Shown here in pieces: positions 62,452 through 64,000 of a stretch of 64,000 nt of DNA (position 1 is the first letter of the stretch; each line of letters begins with the position of its first letter). The notes under the pieces are model-generated. The model was not told the DNA's origin. It worked only from the letters and a program-made list of their open reading frames with translations, and ran no database searches. Made by a program: the position numbers and the translations under genes. The stretch lies in assembly GCF_013449685.1 (NCBI RefSeq), contig NZ_JACDSF010000028.1, positions 58,827 to 122,826 of the forward strand, in the 5' to 3' direction. The stretch is from Pectobacterium brasiliense. Its GTDB lineage: Bacteria; Pseudomonadota; Gammaproteobacteria; Enterobacterales; Enterobacteriaceae.

Positions 62452-63744
62452 TTATTGGTTGTAAGCGCTCTCGCCATGGCTGTTGACGTCCAGACCTTCG
62501 CGCTCTTGGTCTTCAGGTACACGCAGGCCGACAACCATATCCGCAATCTTGAAGGCGACAAATGCCACCACGCCAGACCATACCAGACAAACAATCACGC
62601 TGAACAGCTGCACCCAAATCTGGTGTGCCATCGTTACGCCTTCCGCATAGCCCGTACCGCCCAGTGATACAGAAGTGAATACGCCAGTCAGGATACAGCC
62701 AACGATACCGCACACGCCGTGAACACCGAACACATCACACGGGTCATCCACACGCAGCCATCTTTTCAGTACCGTTACACCCCACAGGCCTGCAACACCA
62801 CCGGCCAGACCGATGATCAGTGCGCCACCCACGCCAACCGTACCCGCAGCTGGCGTGATTGCCACCAGACCCGCGATACAGCCAGAGCATGCGCCCAGCA
62901 GAGAAGGCTTACCGCGAACCATCCACTCACCGCCAACCCATGCCAGAATTGCAGCGGCAGTCGCAACAACGGTGTTCAGGAAAGCCAGAGCGGCGATACC
63001 GTTCGCAGCACCCGCAGAACCCGCATTGAAACCAAACCAGCCGATGTACAGGATCGCCGTACCGATAAAGACCATCGGCAGGTTATGCGGTTTGAAGGCC
63101 TCTTTGCCAAAACCAGCACGTTTGCCCAGCAGGTAAGCACCAACCAACCCAGCAACTGCGGCGTTGATGTGAACCACCGTACCACCAGCGAAGTCCAGCG
63201 CGCCATCCGCAGCCAGATAGCCACCACCCCATACCATGTGCGTCATCGGCAGGTAGGAGAACGTCAGCCACAGCGCAACAAAGATCAGTACAGCAGAGAA
63301 ACGGATACGCTCAGCAATCGCCCCGACAATCAGCGCAACGGTGATACAGGCAAAGGAAGCCTGATAAGCCACGTGTACGAACTGATAGAAGGTGCCACTG
63401 ATGGATTCAATCCCGATGCCTTTCAGCATAAAGGTGCTGAAACCACCGAAGAAGGCGTTACCTTCACTGAAAGCCAAGCTATATCCGTAAACGACCCACA
63501 GGATACAAACCATCGCAAACGTGACACTCACCTGCGTCATCATGGACAGAACGTTCTTAGAACGAATCAGGCCGCCGTAAAACAGTGCGATGCCCGGTAT
63601 AGTCATAAAGAGTACCAATGCGGTACAAATCATAATAAAAGCGTTGTCCGCTTTATCAATCGTCGGTGTCGCAGCCATTGCCCAGGACGGGAGTAATGCC
63701 GCCACACCGAGACCTAATGAAGAGAGTCGTTTTTTCATTTTCAT
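62452..63744 (-). CDS. amtB: Ammonium channel AmtB
   Basis: Trimeric inner-membrane ammonium channel. The 430 residues begin with a signal peptide (ALLPSWAMA). Eleven TM helices follow, with family motifs MTIPGIALFYGGLIRSKNVLS, the pore His in LPMTHMVWGGGYLA and the second pore His in VFGVHGVCGIVGCILTG. The C-terminal cytoplasmic tail interacts with GlnK. It lies 33 bp downstream of glnK in the glnK-amtB operon. An ATG two codons in (63738) is an alternative start. Confidence 0.96.
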   Translation of the reverse strand: MKMKKRLSSLGLGVAALLPSWAMAATPTIDKADNAFIMICTALVLFMTIPGIALFYGGLIRSKNVLSMMTQVSVTFAMVCILWVVYGYSLAFSEGNAFFGGFSTFMLKGIGIESISGTFYQFVHVAYQASFACITVALIVGAIAERIRFSAVLIFVALWLTFSYLPMTHMVWGGGYLAADGALDFAGGTVVHINAAVAGLVGAYLLGKRAGFGKEAFKPHNLPMVFIGTAILYIGWFGFNAGSAGAANGIAALAFLNTVVATAAAILAWVGGEWMVRGKPSLLGACSGCIAGLVAITPAAGTVGVGGALIIGLAGGVAGLWGVTVLKRWLRVDDPCDVFGVHGVCGIVGCILTGVFTSVSLGGTGYAEGVTMAHQIWVQLFSVIVCLVWSGVVAFVAFKIADMVVGLRVPEDQEREGLDVNSHGESAYNQ

Positions 63745-63777
63745 CCATCCCTATTTACATATCTACGCTAGGTGTTA

Positions 63778-64000
63778 TTAAAGTGCGGCTTCGTCAGTTT
63801 CACCCGTACGAATACGGATAACCCTTTGCAACTCGGCGACAAAAATTTTGCCATCACCAATTTTTCCGGTGTACGCAGCTTTGCTGATAACGTCGATCAC
63901 TTCATCCAGTTGGTCGTCTGCAATCGCGATATCAATTTTTACCTTGGGTAAAAAGTTAACGCTGTATTCTGCGCCGCGGTATAGCTCCGCATGTCCTTTC
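63778..64000 (-). CDS. glnK: Nitrogen regulatory protein GlnK (3' part)
   Basis: PII signalling protein that blocks AmtB when nitrogen is plentiful. Only about the last 73 of 112 residues are in the window. The uridylylated Tyr51 is visible in RGAEYSVNFLPKVKI, and TGKIGDGKIFVAEL and the C-terminal RTGETDEAAL identify GlnK. The start lies beyond base 64000. Confidence 0.95.
   Translation of the reverse strand, partial: KGHAELYRGAEYSVNFLPKVKIDIAIADDQLDEVIDVISKAAYTGKIGDGKIFVAELQRVIRIRTGETDEAAL

Overview
The window looks like the chromosome of a soft-rot enterobacterium, most likely Pectobacterium. Nearly every protein is a close relative of an E. coli K-12 protein recognisable from memory, but the order departs from E. 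coli in places, and there is a secreted GH28 polygalacturonase (pehN-like) behind a KdgR-type operator. ERIC repeats also place it among Enterobacterales. No phage, insertion sequence, plasmid, CRISPR or defence module is visible. The only mobile-type cargo is one HicAB toxin-antitoxin pair plus ERIC-type repeats.

Layout, left to right. (1) 1-9.6 kb: tyrP, yfaZ, then the complete leftward menaquinone operon menF-menD-menH-menB-menC-menE. (2) 9.9-17.4 kb: an MFS transporter, then the Rcs phosphorelay (rcsD, rcsB rightward; rcsC convergent). (3) 17.5-25.3 kb: gyrA, ubiG, and the class Ia ribonucleotide reductase operon nrdA-nrdB-yfaE behind NrdR and DnaA boxes. (4) 25.4-32.3 kb: qmcA-ybbJ, the copper pair cueR/copA, hicAB, ybaP and ybaK. 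(5) 32.4-38.3 kb: a block not present at this place in E. coli: an ERIC element carrying an insertion made of four hairpins, pehN, the pyruvate-uptake genes btsT-yjiX-yjiA, and a gene remnant. (6) 38.9-53.2 kb: ushA, ybaL, hemH, adk, htpG, recR, ybaB, dnaX, apt, ybaN, priC, ybaM, in E. coli-like order but lacking fsr, gsk and aes. (7) 52.5-57.7 kb: the AcrR/AcrAB efflux locus. (8) 57.9-59.6 kb: the zinc-free ribosomal protein pair rpmE2-rpmJ2 behind a Zur box, then tomB-hha. (9) 60-64 kb: 4.5S RNA (ffs), atl, ybaY, tesB, amtB and the 3' part of glnK, which runs off the right edge.

The genes group into functional units. Six men genes make menaquinone from chorismate. RcsC, RcsD and RcsB form the envelope-stress relay. 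NrdAB with the YfaE ferredoxin supplies dNTPs. CueR controls CopA. DnaX-YbaB-RecR are translationally packed. AcrR represses AcrAB. GlnK gates AmtB.

I found no convincing previously undescribed multi-gene system. The more unusual signals are small: the hairpin cluster inside an ERIC, a 17-bp tandem repeat in the gyrA leader, an 18-bp repeat that lengthens MenE, a 10-bp inverted repeat between hicA and hicB, an Arg replacing the usual GH28 histidine in PehN, and an orphan rightward terminator upstream of the MFS gene. All comparisons with other genomes are from memory; no database search was run.
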